A DNA stretch of 64,000 bases from Nitrosomonas communis (lineage in GTDB: Bacteria; Pseudomonadota; Gammaproteobacteria; Burkholderiales; Nitrosomonadaceae), in NCBI RefSeq assembly GCF_900114745.1, contig NZ_FOUB01000006.1:1-64000 (forward strand), read 5' to 3'. Every line of letters starts with the position of its first letter. Position 1 is the first letter of the stretch. The translations under genes were made by a program, and so were the position numbers. The notes below the pieces were generated by a model. The model did no database searches. It was not told where the DNA came from and saw only the letters and a list, made by a program, of their open reading frames with translations. Below are positions 8,996 to 20,284 of this stretch, in pieces.

Positions 8996-9583
8996 GTTAT
9001 TTCCTATATTATTTTCTAATAAAACGAAAATAAACCACAAATTCTTGCCGTAATTTCTGGAAATACTTTATAGAACATTATATAAGCGACGTTCAGACTG
9101 AGCAGTAAATTCTGCGTTTGCTTACAAAGCATATCGTATTAATGGTTTTCCTCCAACAGAATAGTGCTTGAGCAACATTGCTAATTCATTTGTTGGGAGA
9201 GCGTAGCGCTTTCTTTTCAATACTCAAAGTAGCACTAAAAATTTTTATATCTCACTTCTAGCACATTTCGTATTCTTCAATGGCAATATTTATCTGAATC
9301 GTGGTGGTTTTGTTTTTCAAGGGAGCAAGTTAAGGGGAAAGAGTTTATTAGCTTCTTTTTATAGTATTATTTCCCATCTAAAACATCCAATAAATCAGTT
9401 TATGCCGGTCTCTCTTACCTGTTAGCCAAGAGGATAACCAGCAAAGCCATCTTGTTTTCCATAAACAGCAAATGGGGTGTTATGAGAAATTTATTATGGA
9501 TACCCTCCTGAAACCGCCGGCAAAGGCAAAGCGGTTGCAGGTTGTGTGCCAAAGCGATGCGATGCCGGTATGCCAGCCGGTAG
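8996..9583. other. Intergenic region without a recognised gene
   Basis: About 590 bp between the rhodanese start and the stop of the large kinase gene. It is AT-rich, and no coding frame with a credible ribosome-binding site, no repeat and no strong hairpin was recognised. The last 100 bp, rich in GC, form the 3' flank of the kinase gene. Confidence 0.4.
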
Positions 9584-12500
9584 TTATTTATGCAGCCATA
9601 CTCGCATCACTGAAAGTAATCGAGCAATATCAACCGGCTTGGTGATATAGTCGGATGCGCCGGCCGCAATGCATTTCTCACGGTCGCCTTTCATAGCCTT
9701 GGCGGTCAGCGTAATGATGGGCAATTGCTTGAAGCGTGGTATGCGGCGGATTGCCTGCATCGTATCATAGCCATCCATCTCAGGCATCATGATATCCATC
9801 AGCACGATTTCAATCGATGGATTGTTTTCCAGAACTTCGATGCCATCTTTGCCGTTTTCGGCAAACAATACCTTCATATGCTGTTGCTCCAGCACCGAAC
9901 TTAGTGCAAAGATATTGCGCAAGTCATCGTCGACAATCAAGACCTGGCGTCCACTCAGTCCGTTATCGGCAACCTGGCTCTCATCCAGCATGCGCTGCTT
10001 CGACTCAGGCAGGTTGGCTAGAGAAAGATGCAGGAATAGCGCGGTCTCATCCAGCAGATGTTCCAACGAACGGACCTCCTTGACCACGATGGTTTTAGTG
10101 ATACGCTTGAGTTTTGCCGCTTCTTTGCGCTCGAGTTTCTTGACTGCGTAGATCACGACCGGCATGGTGCGCAGGCTTTCATCCTTACTTATCATGTCAA
10201 GCAGGTCAAAGCCATTCATGTCCGGCAGGGTGGGGTTCAGCACCATACAATCGAAATGATCGGATTGGAGTGTTTCCAGCGCCTGCTGCCCGGTTTCGGC
10301 AGTGAGGATATGCACATCGGACTCGCCAATTAAGTCAATCATGGCGTCGCGCTGCTTCTGGTCATTCTCCACTACTAGCAGGCTTCGCTTGTGATTGGAT
10401 AGGAATTGCTGGATGCGGATGAATTCTTCCTGCAGTCGTTGCAAGCTCACCGGTTTGGCCAGGTAAGAGATGGCGCCGAGCCGCAGACTACGCTCGCCTT
10501 CCGTCTGGTTTGAGAGGACATGGACCGGAATATGGCGGGTGACCGGGTCGCGCTTCAAGCGGTCAAGCACCGACAGTCCATCAGCCTCGGGCCGATCGAT
10601 ATCCAGCAGGATCGCGGTCGGCAGGTAATCCCGCGCCAGGGTTAGTACAGAATCACCATACGCGGCCACGATACCCTTGAAATTCTTTTCGTGAGCGAAA
10701 TCTAACAGGGTTTTGGCTAGACGGGGATCGTCTTCTACAATTAAGATGGACGGACCGCCGGATGCAACCAGCGCCCTGTCATCCAAGGTTGCATCCCCTG
10801 CCGTGGTCATTACTGTCGGATTGGCGATGGAGTGTTCCGGTCTGGCCGGTTCGGCATGGTCTAACGCTTTTTCGGGCGTGTAGATGACACCGGTAGTCAG
10901 CGTTGTCGCCTGCGGCGGCGACTGGTCCACCAATTTATCATTGACGGAAACATGGCTGTTGTAAGGCAGGAATAAGGTGAATGTGCTGCCGACGTTAAGT
11001 TCGCTTTGCACCCGGATCTCGCCATTTAGCAGGCGCGCCAGTTCGCGGCTGATCGACAGTCCCAGTCCGGTGCCGCCATATTTGCGTGCCGTGCTGCCGT
11101 CCGCCTGTTGGAAGGCTTCAAAAATCAGTTTCAGTTTATCAGCCGTAATCCCTACTCCAGTATCGGTCACGGAAAAGGCAACTACTATAGCGCTTTTCGA
11201 CAGAATGGGATGACCGATGCTCCAGCCCTCCCGTACCGGCGCTATCTTCAGTGATACATTGCCACGGGCGGTGAACTTGAATGCATTGGACAACAGGTTC
11301 TTTAGTACTTGTTGCAAGCGGGTAATATCTGTCATCAATGAGAATGGCAAGTCCTCGGCCAGCTCTACCGAGAAACTGATGCCCTTGGCTTCGGCCATAT
11401 GGCGGAAAGTTCGCTCCACATAATTGCGCAGGTTCTGGAAGTGGTATTCGCTGACGTCCAGCGTAACCGTGCCCGACTCGATTTTCGACAGGTCGAGAAT
11501 GTCATTGATCAGCGTCAGCAAGTCATTGCCTGAACTGTAAATGGTCTTGGCGAATTCGACCTGATTGTGGGTCAGATTGCCTGTGGGGTTGTCGCTTAAC
11601 TGCTGAGCCAGGATCAGCAAGCTATTCAATGGCGTGCGCAACTCATGCGACATATTAGCCAGGAACTGCGATTTGTATTTGGAGGACAGCGCCAGTTGCG
11701 CCGCCTTTTCCTCGAGCGCGAGCTTGGCTTGCTCGACCTCGCGGTTCTTGCGTTCTACTTCAAAGTTTTGTTCGGACAACAGGCGCGCTTTTTCCCCCAG
11801 TTCATGGTTGGTTTGCTGCAATTCCTGCGCCAGTGATTGCGATTGCATCAGCAGGCTTTCAGTCCGGCTGTTGGCTTCGATCGTGCTAATCACGAGGCCG
11901 ATCGATTCCGTCAGCTGGTCCAGGAAGGCATGGTGCGTCGAGCTGAAGGGTTCAATCGAGGCCAGCTCGATTACACCGAGGACCTGACCTTCGAAGCTGA
12001 TCGGCAGCACCAGCACGTTCTGCGGCGCGCTTTCTACGAGGCCGGAAATGATCTTCAACGTCTCCGGAAAGCTCGATGTAAGTAAAATCTTTTTCTTGTT
12101 GAAAGCCGCTTGGCCGACGAGGCCGTGCCCCAGCTTGACCTCCTTACCGTAAGTGCTGTGGCCGTCCGAAGCGTACGACGCCATCAGGACCAGCTTGGGC
12201 TGCGCATGGGTATAGTGCAGTACGTAAAACTCGGACCGCTGCGCGCCCACCACTGCAGCTAGTTCAGACAGGATCAGGTGACCTAGCGTGACCAAGTCGC
12301 GCTGGCCCTGCAGCATCCGCGAGAACTTGGCCAGGTTGGTCTTGAGCCAGTCCTGTTCCATGTTTTCCTGCGTGGTGTCGTGCAGGTTGCGGATCATCTC
12401 GTTGATGGTGTCCTTCAGCACTGCCACTTCACCTTGCGCTTCCACCGAAATGGATCGCGTCAGGTCACCCTGGGTCACGGCAGTCGCCACCTCGGCAATC

Positions 12501-14491
12501 GCGCGCACCTGCGTGGTGAGGTTAGCGGCAAGCTGGTTCACGTTCTCCGTCAGGCCCTTCCATGTGCCCGACGCGCCCGGCACCTTGGCCTGGCCGCCCA
12601 GCTTGCCTTCTACGCCCACTTCGCGCGCTACCGTCGTCACCTGGTCGGCGAAGATTGCAAGCGTGTCGGTCATCGAGTTAATCGTATCCGCCAGAGAGGC
12701 GATCTCGCCCTTGGCTTCCACGGTCAGCTTCTGTTTCAGGTCGCCGTTGGCCACTGCAGTCACCACCTTGGCGATACCGCGCACCTGCGAGGTCAGGTTA
12801 CCCGCCATGAAGTTCACGTTGTCCGTGAGGTCTTTCCAGGTGCCGGCCACGCCCTGCACATAGGCCTGGCCGCCAAGCTTGCCTTCAGTACCGACTTCGC
12901 GCGCCACCCGCGTCACTTCCGAGGCGAACGAGGAGAGCTGATCTACCATCACATTAATGGTATTTTTCAATTCCAGAATTTCGCCCTTCACATCCACGGT
13001 GATTTTCTTGGACAGATCACCGGCGGCCACCGCCTTCGTCACATCGGCGATATTGCGCACCTGCGAGGTCAGATTGGATGCCATAAAGTTGACATTGTCA
13101 GTCAGATCCTTCCATGTGCCGCCTACTCCTGGCACATAAGCCTGGCCACCCAGACGTCCCTCGGTACCGACTTCTCGTGCAACTCGAGTTACTTCTGATG
13201 CAAACGAGTTCAACTGGTCCACCATCACGTTGATTGTGTCCTTCAATTCCAGTATCTCACCCTTCACATCCACGGTAATTTTTTTCGACAAATTACCATT
13301 TGCTACCGCAGTCGTTACTTCCGCAATATTTCGCACCTGGCTAGTCAAATTGCCCGCCATTGAGTTTACTGAATCGGTTAGATCCTTCCAAGTACCAGCC
13401 ACACCCTTGACTTGCGCCTGACCGCCCAGTTTTCCTTCGGTACCCACTTCGCGCGCAACTCGCGTCACTTCCGATGCAAATGAGGAGAGCTGGTCCACCA
13501 TCACATTGATAGTATTCTTCAATTTCAGTATTTCGCCTTCCACATCCACGGTGATCTTTTTCGATAAATCGCCATTAGCTACCGCTGTGGTCACTTCCGC
13601 GATATTGCGCACCTGGGAAGTAAGATTGCCAGCCATCGAGTTTACACTGTCGGTCAGATCTTTCCATGTGCCAGCGATTCCAGGTACATGGGCCTGGCCG
13701 CCCAGCTTGCCTTCTGTGCCCACTTCACGTGCTACTCGCGTTACTTCGGAGGCGAACGAATTCAATTGGTCCACCATCACATTGATGGTATTTTTCAATT
13801 CCAGGATTTCGCCTTTCACATCCACGGTGATTTTTTTCGATAAATCTCCGCGCGCCACCGCTGTAGTCACTTCCGCGATATTGCGCACCTGGGAGGTAAG
13901 ATTGCCAGCCATCGAGTTTACACTGTCGGTCAGATCTTTCCATGTACCAGCGATTCCAGGTACATGGGCCTGGCCGCCCAGCTTGCCTTCTGTGCCCACT
14001 TCACGCGCTACTCGCGTTACTTCCGAGGCGAACGAATTCAACTGGTCCACCATCGTATTTGCGGTAGAGGCTGCGCGCAGGAACTGCCCCTTGAGCGGTT
14101 GCCCGTTAATATCCAATGCTACCGTTTGCGAAAGGTCACCCTTGGCGACCGCGCTGACCACACGCGCCATTTCTGTGATCGGGCGAACCAGATCATCAAT
14201 CAATATATTGACGGCTTTGATTTTGTCAGCCCAGCCGCCTGCCACATTCGGGACCGAGACGCGCTGCGTGAGCTGCCCTTCACGTCCCACTATCCGGCTG
14301 ACATGTGTGATGCTTTTTGCCATTTGCTGATTTATTTCGATAATATCGTTCAGCGTATCGGCGATCTTGCCAGATAAGCCGGTCCAGTCGGATGGCATAC
14401 GAATAAAGAAATTGCCCTTTTTGAGAGCGGTCAATACTTTAAGTAAGAGCTTTATATCCAACTCTTCAGTCAAATCTGTCCTCATATCCAT
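9584..14491 (-). CDS. Giant cytoplasmic hybrid histidine kinase with HAMP array, GAF and three receivers
   Basis: A 1635-residue sensor kinase without membrane helices. Order: N-terminal HAMP-like segments (about 1-196); 92-residue repeats at 197-656, each holding a HAMP pair ([15 protein letters not shown]... and ...[13 protein letters not shown]); a last HAMP (about 657-710); GAF (about 735-890); coiled coil; HisKA with SHELRTPLN (His949); HATPase with [15 protein letters not shown] and GGTGLGL; then three receivers. Receiver 1 ([11 protein letters not shown]) and receiver 3 ([12 protein letters not shown]) keep the acceptor Asp, but receiver 2 has Asn1419 there ([11 protein letters not shown]). 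HAMP-array kinases of the Nik1 type respond to osmotic or other stress. ATG 14491 is preferred to the upstream TTG. The gene lies 25 bp after the GGDEF-EAL gene, so one operon. Confidence 0.92.
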   Translation of the reverse strand: MDMRTDLTEELDIKLLLKVLTALKKGNFFIRMPSDWTGLSGKIADTLNDIIEINQQMAKSITHVSRIVGREGQLTQRVSVPNVAGGWADKIKAVNILIDDLVRPITEMARVVSAVAKGDLSQTVALDINGQPLKGQFLRAASTANTMVDQLNSFASEVTRVAREVGTEGKLGGQAHVPGIAGTWKDLTDSVNSMAGNLTSQVRNIAEVTTAVARGDLSKKITVDVKGEILELKNTINVMVDQLNSFASEVTRVAREVGTEGKLGGQAHVPGIAGTWKDLTDSVNSMAGNLTSQVRNIAEVTTAVANGDLSKKITVDVEGEILKLKNTINVMVDQLSSFASEVTRVAREVGTEGKLGGQAQVKGVAGTWKDLTDSVNSMAGNLTSQVRNIAEVTTAVANGNLSKKITVDVKGEILELKDTINVMVDQLNSFASEVTRVAREVGTEGRLGGQAYVPGVGGTWKDLTDNVNFMASNLTSQVRNIADVTKAVAAGDLSKKITVDVKGEILELKNTINVMVDQLSSFASEVTRVAREVGTEGKLGGQAYVQGVAGTWKDLTDNVNFMAGNLTSQVRGIAKVVTAVANGDLKQKLTVEAKGEIASLADTINSMTDTLAIFADQVTTVAREVGVEGKLGGQAKVPGASGTWKGLTENVNQLAANLTTQVRAIAEVATAVTQGDLTRSISVEAQGEVAVLKDTINEMIRNLHDTTQENMEQDWLKTNLAKFSRMLQGQRDLVTLGHLILSELAAVVGAQRSEFYVLHYTHAQPKLVLMASYASDGHSTYGKEVKLGHGLVGQAAFNKKKILLTSSFPETLKIISGLVESAPQNVLVLPISFEGQVLGVIELASIEPFSSTHHAFLDQLTESIGLVISTIEANSRTESLLMQSQSLAQELQQTNHELGEKARLLSEQNFEVERKNREVEQAKLALEEKAAQLALSSKYKSQFLANMSHELRTPLNSLLILAQQLSDNPTGNLTHNQVEFAKTIYSSGNDLLTLINDILDLSKIESGTVTLDVSEYHFQNLRNYVERTFRHMAEAKGISFSVELAEDLPFSLMTDITRLQQVLKNLLSNAFKFTARGNVSLKIAPVREGWSIGHPILSKSAIVVAFSVTDTGVGITADKLKLIFEAFQQADGSTARKYGGTGLGLSISRELARLLNGEIRVQSELNVGSTFTLFLPYNSHVSVNDKLVDQSPPQATTLTTGVIYTPEKALDHAEPARPEHSIANPTVMTTAGDATLDDRALVASGGPSILIVEDDPRLAKTLLDFAHEKNFKGIVAAYGDSVLTLARDYLPTAILLDIDRPEADGLSVLDRLKRDPVTRHIPVHVLSNQTEGERSLRLGAISYLAKPVSLQRLQEEFIRIQQFLSNHKRSLLVVENDQKQRDAMIDLIGESDVHILTAETGQQALETLQSDHFDCMVLNPTLPDMNGFDLLDMISKDESLRTMPVVIYAVKKLERKEAAKLKRITKTIVVKEVRSLEHLLDETALFLHLSLANLPESKQRMLDESQVADNGLSGRQVLIVDDDLRNIFALSSVLEQQHMKVLFAENGKDGIEVLENNPSIEIVLMDIMMPEMDGYDTMQAIRRIPRFKQLPIITLTAKAMKGDREKCIAAGASDYITKPVDIARLLSVMRVWLHK
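12524..13903 (-). repeat. Five tandem 276-bp units encoding HAMP pairs
   Basis: The kinase gene contains five consecutive in-frame repeats of 276 bp (92 codons), with partial units on either side. Neighbouring units near 13630-14030 are almost identical for over 100 bp, while the 3'-most units have diverged. This pattern indicates repeated unequal exchange within the gene, and copy number could vary between strains. Confidence 0.85.
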
Positions 14492-14516
14492 CAAGCGTGC
14501 CTTGTTTTTCAGTTGA

Positions 14517-16406
14517 TTAGAGTATGTGCTTTAAGCAAAAAGATGAGTGAAGGTTCATTTGCTGCTCGACACATACGCTGGTTGTTTGCAATAATTGCTG
14601 TGCCAGCGCATCGGCTGGCAGTGGCTGGCAAATATAAAAACCTTGAACTTCATCGCATTCGAGCGATCTGAGTATCGCCAGTTGTTCCTTGGTTTCCACG
14701 CCTTCAGCTACTACACGTACTGCAAGTGCGCGTGCCATATTGATGATGGCAGCCACAATGGTAGTATCGCTGTGGGTTTTACCCAGGTCGCGGATGAAGG
14801 ACTGGTCGATTTTCAGAATATCGATCGGCAGTGCTTTCAGCACCGAAAGCGATGAATAGCCGGTGCCGAAATCATCGATAGCGATTGAAATACCGCTTTC
14901 GCTAATTTCGCGCAACACAGATGTCACCATTTCCAGGTCGCGGATCAAAAGCGATTCAGTAATTTCCAGTTGTATCAATGACGGGAGAATATCGTACTTG
15001 TGAAGCGTTCTATGGAGTGTGGAGGGGAGTCCCGCATAGACCTGCGGAATCGCGATATTGATTGCGATCGGTAGCCCGCCCAGGTCAGAGTTATTGTCAT
15101 GCCAGTGTCTGGCTTGTTCGCAAGCAGCATTCATAACCCATTCACCTATCGATATGAGTTGCCCGCTGTCAGCGGCTGCGGAGATAAAGTCGGCTCCAGT
15201 AATCAGTCCGAGGCGTGGATGATGCCAGCGCAGTAGCGCTTCGATGCCGATGATCTGGTTAGAAAGAATATCCACTTTGGGCTGATAATACAGCTCAAAT
15301 TCATTTTTTTCCAATGCGTATTGCATTTCCTGCTCAAGCTGTATGCGCTCAAGCAGGCGCTTGTTCAACTCTTCGTGGAAGAATTGCACGCTACCGCGAC
15401 TTTGCTGCTTGGCATGATACATCGCCAGGTCGGCATTTTTCATCAAGGTCTGTACCGTATCCCCATCCTGTGGAAACAGGCTGATGCCGATACTTACCGA
15501 GGTGTTGAGGCTATGTAGGCCGATGGCGCATGGTGGCGTATTGGCTTGCACAATCTTCTTTGCCAACACCGCCGCGTCCTGATAAGATTGCATGCCTTCC
15601 ATCAACACCACAAATTCATCGCCTCCCAGTCGCCCAACTATATCGGACCCGCGGACAGCGCCGTTAATCCGTTTTGCCACTTGTATCAGCAGATCATCGC
15701 CGACATCGTGGCCGAGTGTGTCATTGATACTTTTGAAGCGATCCATGTCAAGGAATAACACCGCCAGGCTTTTCTTTTGCCGCTTGGCGCGCGCGATCGC
15801 CTCTTTCAGATGTTCCACCAGCGAGCGGCGGTTCAGCAAGCCGGTAAGCGCGTCCCGAGTCGCCAGGTTATGTGCACGTTCTTCCGCTTGGCGGCGCTCA
15901 ATGATCTCGGCTTCCAGCGCGGCATTAATTTTCTTGAGATCCTGCATCTGCTTTACCTGCAAATCACGATTGAGCTCTTCCAGCTGATTAGTCTGATATT
16001 GCAGCTGCAGGTTTTTCTTGGCAAGCTCGACGAACACCAACACCTTGTTTTGCAATACCTGGGGAATTACAGGAATAAAAAGGTAATCAACCGCACCTTT
16101 CTGATACCCCTTAAGTCGGTTCATTTCGTCATCATGATGCGCCGTAACAAAAATAATGGGAACTGATGCCGAGCGCGGATGCGAGTGAATGATCTCCGCG
16201 GTTTCGAAACCATCCATTTCAGGCATGCTGATATCGAGCAAAATGGTGGCGAACTGATGATGCAGTACATGCCGCAAGGCTTCTCTACCAGATTGTGCAG
16301 TAACTATGTCAAATCCATTTTCTTTCGCTGTGTGGGTTAAGAGACTTTCCAATGCCAACAAACTAGCTGGGTGGTCATTAACGATGAGAACTTTTGGTCT
16401 GAGCAT
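14517..16406 (-). CDS. Response regulator with GGDEF and EAL domains (c-di-GMP turnover)
   Basis: A 629-residue protein: receiver (1-120, acceptor Asp58 in LLDISMPEMDG), coiled coil (about 125-180), GGDEF (about 190-345) and EAL (about 360-610). GGDEF is intact at 261-265 and preceded by an RxxD inhibitory site (RGSD, 252-255), so it could make c-di-GMP with product inhibition. The EAL motif (389-391) and the residues of the phosphodiesterase fold (LEITESLL, DDFGTGYSSL, KIDQSFI, EGVET) are also intact, so it could degrade c-di-GMP as well. It is the first gene of the operon with the giant hybrid kinase, which probably phosphorylates it. Confidence 0.92.
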   Translation of the reverse strand: MLRPKVLIVNDHPASLLALESLLTHTAKENGFDIVTAQSGREALRHVLHHQFATILLDISMPEMDGFETAEIIHSHPRSASVPIIFVTAHHDDEMNRLKGYQKGAVDYLFIPVIPQVLQNKVLVFVELAKKNLQLQYQTNQLEELNRDLQVKQMQDLKKINAALEAEIIERRQAEERAHNLATRDALTGLLNRRSLVEHLKEAIARAKRQKKSLAVLFLDMDRFKSINDTLGHDVGDDLLIQVAKRINGAVRGSDIVGRLGGDEFVVLMEGMQSYQDAAVLAKKIVQANTPPCAIGLHSLNTSVSIGISLFPQDGDTVQTLMKNADLAMYHAKQQSRGSVQFFHEELNKRLLERIQLEQEMQYALEKNEFELYYQPKVDILSNQIIGIEALLRWHHPRLGLITGADFISAAADSGQLISIGEWVMNAACEQARHWHDNNSDLGGLPIAINIAIPQVYAGLPSTLHRTLHKYDILPSLIQLEITESLLIRDLEMVTSVLREISESGISIAIDDFGTGYSSLSVLKALPIDILKIDQSFIRDLGKTHSDTTIVAAIINMARALAVRVVAEGVETKEQLAILRSLECDEVQGFYICQPLPADALAQQLLQTTSVCVEQQMNLHSSFCLKHIL

Positions 16407-16650
16407 ATGATTGGTCTTTTATAATATGATTAGTCTTTTTATATGATGCAAAGTAAATGCCAATTAAATTTACCAAGGCAATTTGCCGTCAGCTTGCCAC
16501 TCGAGCATCATAAATAATCCCGGATTTTCCATTAGAAGCGATTAAGGGGGGGAATATTGGGCTGAATTTAACAGAAACATCAATGTATTAGTCTTGTCCT
16601 GCAGAGCATTAATTTATTCACGTTGCTGCATAGCACAACGGCCAGGTTAA

Positions 16651-17840
16651 TCATTTTTTTCGGCCCTTGTGGATAATATAGCCAGCTTTAGCAGAGAACT
16701 TATACCGCAGCGTTTTGAAGGTATGCTGAACGTCAGGTTTGCCTGAAATCCTATCACTTCGTAATATTATTTGGCGAAACAAACTCATCAAATTGTAGGT
16801 CAGCATGGCTGTCAGTAAAGCAGCTTCAGTGGTCCGGAAAGCCTTGAGATTAAAACTTTTTTCACCAAAATCATATTTGAGTTCTTTGATACGGTTTTCT
16901 CCGTCAACACGGCCACGATTCAAACGTCAAAGCTCTGCTGCAGACGAACCTGTATTCGTAACCAATATACTGTAACGGTATTGAGGAACAAAAACCGGAT
17001 CGTCGGCAAATAAAGACAATGTCTTGTTTTTGGCATCAGGCCACTCATCGATTTTCTGCCGAATGTCTATCACTCGGCATAGTTTTCCCAACTTCGCACC
17101 TGATAGTCCAAAGCGATTAGCTTTATGCCATCATCGAGTGGCCACCAACCTGTCTCTTCTACCAGCGCTTGTTATATTAGCTGATTCAGGTGCAAAGTAA
17201 TCAAATAATCCATGCCATGCCGGTCTAATTCCATTTCCAAATCAAAAATGACGCGAAGGCGAGCCGCAGACAATATAAATAATACGGCAAGGTGAAGCCG
17301 ACAAAGTCAGTTTTGATTTAGAAATGGAATAAATCATCCAGAAACGCAGTATCACTCAAACCACTATCTCTGTCCACAGCAACGCGATCTGCTTGCACCC
17401 AGCTTATCTAAACTGTCGTCCAGAAAAGCCAATGCATTATTAGTGCTATAGCTGTTGCCGAACCTTAGCCATAAATTGGCTACCATGCAAATTTGGCTAC
17501 TATGTAAATATTTGCGGTAAAAGCCATCAAAGGGTGATGAAAATAGCGCCTGTACTTGCGCGGATTGTAGATGTTAACTTGCGCCGCGCCTTCCTATTGT
17601 CATCGGGGGGCATGACTGTTGAATCTAGATCCAATGTAAATCCGTCAGCGTGAAGATTGCCAAAGAACCAGCGGTATAAATTACCCAATACCCACGTGTT
17701 CATGCTTTGATCAATCTTCCTGCATAACCGCGTGGTTGCTTTGAAATTGACCATTCGTTTAAAACCAAACAGCTTCTTCAGCACAGGATCATATGGCGTT
17801 ACTTTTGCCTGTTCAAAACAGTTTGCTCCACACTAGACTG
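16651..17840 (-). pseudogene. IS1380-like transposase, disrupted
   Basis: The N-terminal part is at 17527-17840 (minus), with DGFTLDLDSTV carrying the first catalytic Asp. A middle part around 16924-17130 reads TLSLFADDPVFVPQYRYS and leads through an in-frame TGA (AAEL-stop-RLNRG) into the C-terminal part at 16651-16923, with NRGRVDGENRIKELKYDFG and the catalytic Glu. The miniature repeat at 17229-17329 splits the central portion, and further frame changes occur around it. The gene cannot make a functional transposase. Confidence 0.8.
17229..17329 (-). repeat. Miniature inverted-repeat element inside the IS1380 transposase
   Basis: A full 101-bp copy in reverse orientation with terminal repeats ttccatttccaaatcaaaa / ttttgatttagaaatggaa. 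TAA is repeated at 17226-17228 and 17330-17332. Its location inside another mobile element shows that it inserted after that element arrived. Confidence 0.9.
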
Positions 17841-18347
17841 ATAACATGAACGGCAAAAGGAACAGAATCAATGCATCACCTCGATTACTGCCAAGTTGCG
17901 GCAAACCACAGCTTTATTGAACTCAATTCAGCCCCGCATTTACTTCATCAACCCTATGTCACCCCAAGCCGTTATTTCTTTATTAGTAAAGCGAAGCTCA
18001 AAATCCACGAAGATCCTCCAGAAGAAAAATGTGCATGAACCAAACTGCCTTAACTTAACAAGTTATCCTTATTTTTAACAATTTATTATTCTAATAGTTT
18101 CCATTAAACAACCTCCTTAATGGAAAATCTGGGATAATTTTGGGACCGAGAATGGAGATCAATGTTCCTGACTAAAGGGAATATATTTGCCGATATAGGT
18201 AAAATAGACATTATTTAATGTAAGTTAGTTCGCCCGCATCGTTGGCAGTTACTTTACTGAAAAAATTTATTTGGCTACGATGCTACGCATGCCCAACCTT
18301 CCATGGATTTTTTTTATTCAGAGCCTTAAAGGATAAAATATTTTTTA

Positions 18348-19361
18348 TTACCGAATAGGTTCTAAATGATCAATAAAATTCTTCGCAGCAGCATACCAGC
18401 TAAAAGCTTCAGCTCTTGCTCGTGCTTCCTCTCGGGAAATTTGTAGGGCTTTTAAAACGGCATCTTCCAGATCATTTGACATGATTCCTCCGCCACTATT
18501 ACCAATAACCTCTAACGGACCATCAACAGGATAACAAGCGACAGGTGTGCCTGTTGCCATTGCTTCAAGTAAAACCAATCCAAAGGTGTCCGCTTTGCTA
18601 GGGAATACAAAAACATCAGCACTGGCATATAATGTGACTAGTTCATTACGTGGCAATATTCCCAACCAATATACCTCAGGAAAGCGTTGCCTGAGTTGTT
18701 TCTCCAGTGGTCCTGCACCGCTAACTATCTTACTTCCTGGAAGATCCATTTCCAGGAATGCTTCAATATTTTTTTCATATGAAATACGGCCCACATATAA
18801 TGCGACAGGCCTGGGGATAGTACCTAAAGTTGGGAAAAAAATGGACCGAGTATGATATTTAAATAAATCAGTATCTACTCCATGCGTCCAGGGTTTGAGA
18901 TTCTGGAAACCTCGCTTTTGCAAACCAGATAAAACAGATTGTGTAGGAACCATCACACCTGCTGAAGGTTGATGAAAACGTCTAAGCAGAGCATATCCCC
19001 AGGAAACGGGGACTTTGACCGATGCATTAAAGATTTCTGGAAATTTTGTGTGAAATGCAGAGGTAAAAGGCCAGCCTGATTGCAAGCATAAGGAGCGAGC
19101 TGCCCAGCCCAGCGAACCTTCAGTAGCAATATGAATGGCATCAGGACTAAGTGTCTTTAGTATTTGCGACATTTCCTTTTTTGGGCGAATAGCCAGATCA
19201 ATTCCTGGATAACCTGGACAAGGACGAGTACTGAAAAGGTTTGGGTGAATGATTTTCACACTATGATTGAGTTTTTCGAGCTCTTTAACCAGCTCTATCA
19301 GAGTGGTTACCACACCATTAACTTGGGGATGCCATGCATCCGTTATTAAAGCAAGTCTCAT
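18348..19361 (-). CDS. Glycosyltransferase, GT4 family (lipid-sugar type)
   Basis: A 337-residue GT-B glycosyltransferase. The N-terminal half begins MRLALITDAWHPQVNGVVTTL, which is characteristic of GT4 enzymes related to bacterial alpha-mannosyl/glucosyl-diacylglycerol synthases. The C-terminal nucleotide-sugar domain has VALYVGRISYEKN, VSGAGPLEKQL and SKADTFGLVLLEAMATGTPVA. In the last motif the first Glu of the usual E-x7-E pair is Asp. The start overlaps the stop of the upstream phosphoesterase gene by four bases (ATGA), so the two are translationally coupled. With the acyltransferase and phosphoesterase upstream it probably finishes a glycolipid; donor and acceptor are unknown. Confidence 0.85.
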   Translation of the reverse strand: MRLALITDAWHPQVNGVVTTLIELVKELEKLNHSVKIIHPNLFSTRPCPGYPGIDLAIRPKKEMSQILKTLSPDAIHIATEGSLGWAARSLCLQSGWPFTSAFHTKFPEIFNASVKVPVSWGYALLRRFHQPSAGVMVPTQSVLSGLQKRGFQNLKPWTHGVDTDLFKYHTRSIFFPTLGTIPRPVALYVGRISYEKNIEAFLEMDLPGSKIVSGAGPLEKQLRQRFPEVYWLGILPRNELVTLYASADVFVFPSKADTFGLVLLEAMATGTPVACYPVDGPLEVIGNSGGGIMSNDLEDAVLKALQISREEARARAEAFSWYAAAKNFIDHLEPIR

Positions 19362-20284
19362 GCAAGTACCTCATCTTTTTCTTTGACTTTTGCCGTAGCA
19401 GGCATATTGTCAGGGATAACCAAAGTATCATCCACACTAGTCGAACTTTGATTCTCCAGCTCTAGCTGACACTGAGGCCAGTGAACAAGCTCGATTCGTC
19501 CATCGAAGTGTTCTATTAATGCAGAAAGGCTTTCGACCCAGTCTCCATCATTACAGTATGTAATACCATTGATATCGCGTATCTCGGGGTGGTGTATATG
19601 CCCACAGATGACACCGTCCAACCCACGACGACGTGCTTCCGTAGCCACGGCTTGTTCAAAAGAAGTGACATAGCTCACTGCTGTTTTGACTTTATGTTTA
19701 AGATAGCGAGAAAGTGACCAATAGGGCATACCTAACCGAGCGCGCAGAGAATTCAAATATCGATTAAGCTTTAAGGTTAATTCGTAAAGATTATCCCCGA
19801 CGTAAGCAAGCCACTTAGCACATTGCACAACGCCATCAAAATAATCACCATGTATTATCCAGAATTTCCGACCATCAACAGTCTGATAGATAACTTCCTC
19901 TACTACTTCTATACCACCAAAAGAATGACCCAAAAACTGACGGGCAAACTCATCGTGATTACCTGGAACATACACTACCTTGCAACCCTTTCGGACACGG
20001 CGTAGTAATTTTTGTATAACATCATTGTGAGCCTGTGGCCAATACCAACCTTGGCGTAACTGCCAGCCATCGATAATATCTCCTACTAGATAAAGCTGTT
20101 CGCTTGGATATGCTCTCAAAAACTCCAGCAAGGCTTGTGCCTGACAACCTGGGGTACCCAGATGAATATCCGAGATAAAAACCGTACGAACTCTTGGTTT
20201 AGTAATTATTGCTGAAGAATCTTCGTTGTCTGGGATTGAAGCTTTTAAAGTATTAGCATAAAAATAACCATTGAGCTTATTCAT
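19358..20284 (-). CDS. LpxH-like metallophosphoesterase (COG2908 type)
   Basis: A 308-residue calcineurin-like phosphoesterase with all metal-binding motifs: SDIHLG, GDIIDGW, GNHDE, HGDYFD and GHIHHPE. It resembles UDP-2,3-diacylglucosamine pyrophosphatases but is longer than LpxH (about 240 residues) and has a helical insertion (KLNRYLNSLRARLGMPYWSL), as seen in the COG2908 relatives that sit beside glycosyltransferases. The substrate is probably a lipid-linked or nucleotide-linked phosphate. It overlaps the glycosyltransferase by four bases and the acyltransferase-like gene upstream by four, so the three form one operon. Confidence 0.85.
   Translation of the reverse strand: MNKLNGYFYANTLKASIPDNEDSSAIITKPRVRTVFISDIHLGTPGCQAQALLEFLRAYPSEQLYLVGDIIDGWQLRQGWYWPQAHNDVIQKLLRRVRKGCKVVYVPGNHDEFARQFLGHSFGGIEVVEEVIYQTVDGRKFWIIHGDYFDGVVQCAKWLAYVGDNLYELTLKLNRYLNSLRARLGMPYWSLSRYLKHKVKTAVSYVTSFEQAVATEARRRGLDGVICGHIHHPEIRDINGITYCNDGDWVESLSALIEHFDGRIELVHWPQCQLELENQSSTSVDDTLVIPDNMPATAKVKEKDEVLA

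Larger units (their letters stand above)
16519..18133. mobile_element. Decayed IS1380-like element, 1615 bp
   Basis: The ends carry 16-bp near-perfect inverted repeats: cccggattttccatta at 16519-16534, and its complement with one change at 18118-18133. ATAAT flanks both sides. The inside holds a broken transposase gene on the minus strand and an inserted miniature repeat (17229-17329). About 270 bp before the transposase remnant (17841-18117) hold no recognised gene. Confidence 0.75.

Noticed and set aside
12380-14330. Long plus-strand frames (up to 274 codons) opposite the HAMP array of the kinase gene
   Set aside because: They mirror the repeat structure of the kinase gene, have no ribosome-binding site or domain, and are explained by codon bias on the opposite strand.
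17896-18078. 60-codon plus-strand frame
   Set aside because: It lies within the dead IS1380-type element, has no ribosome-binding site and its composition is not protein-like.
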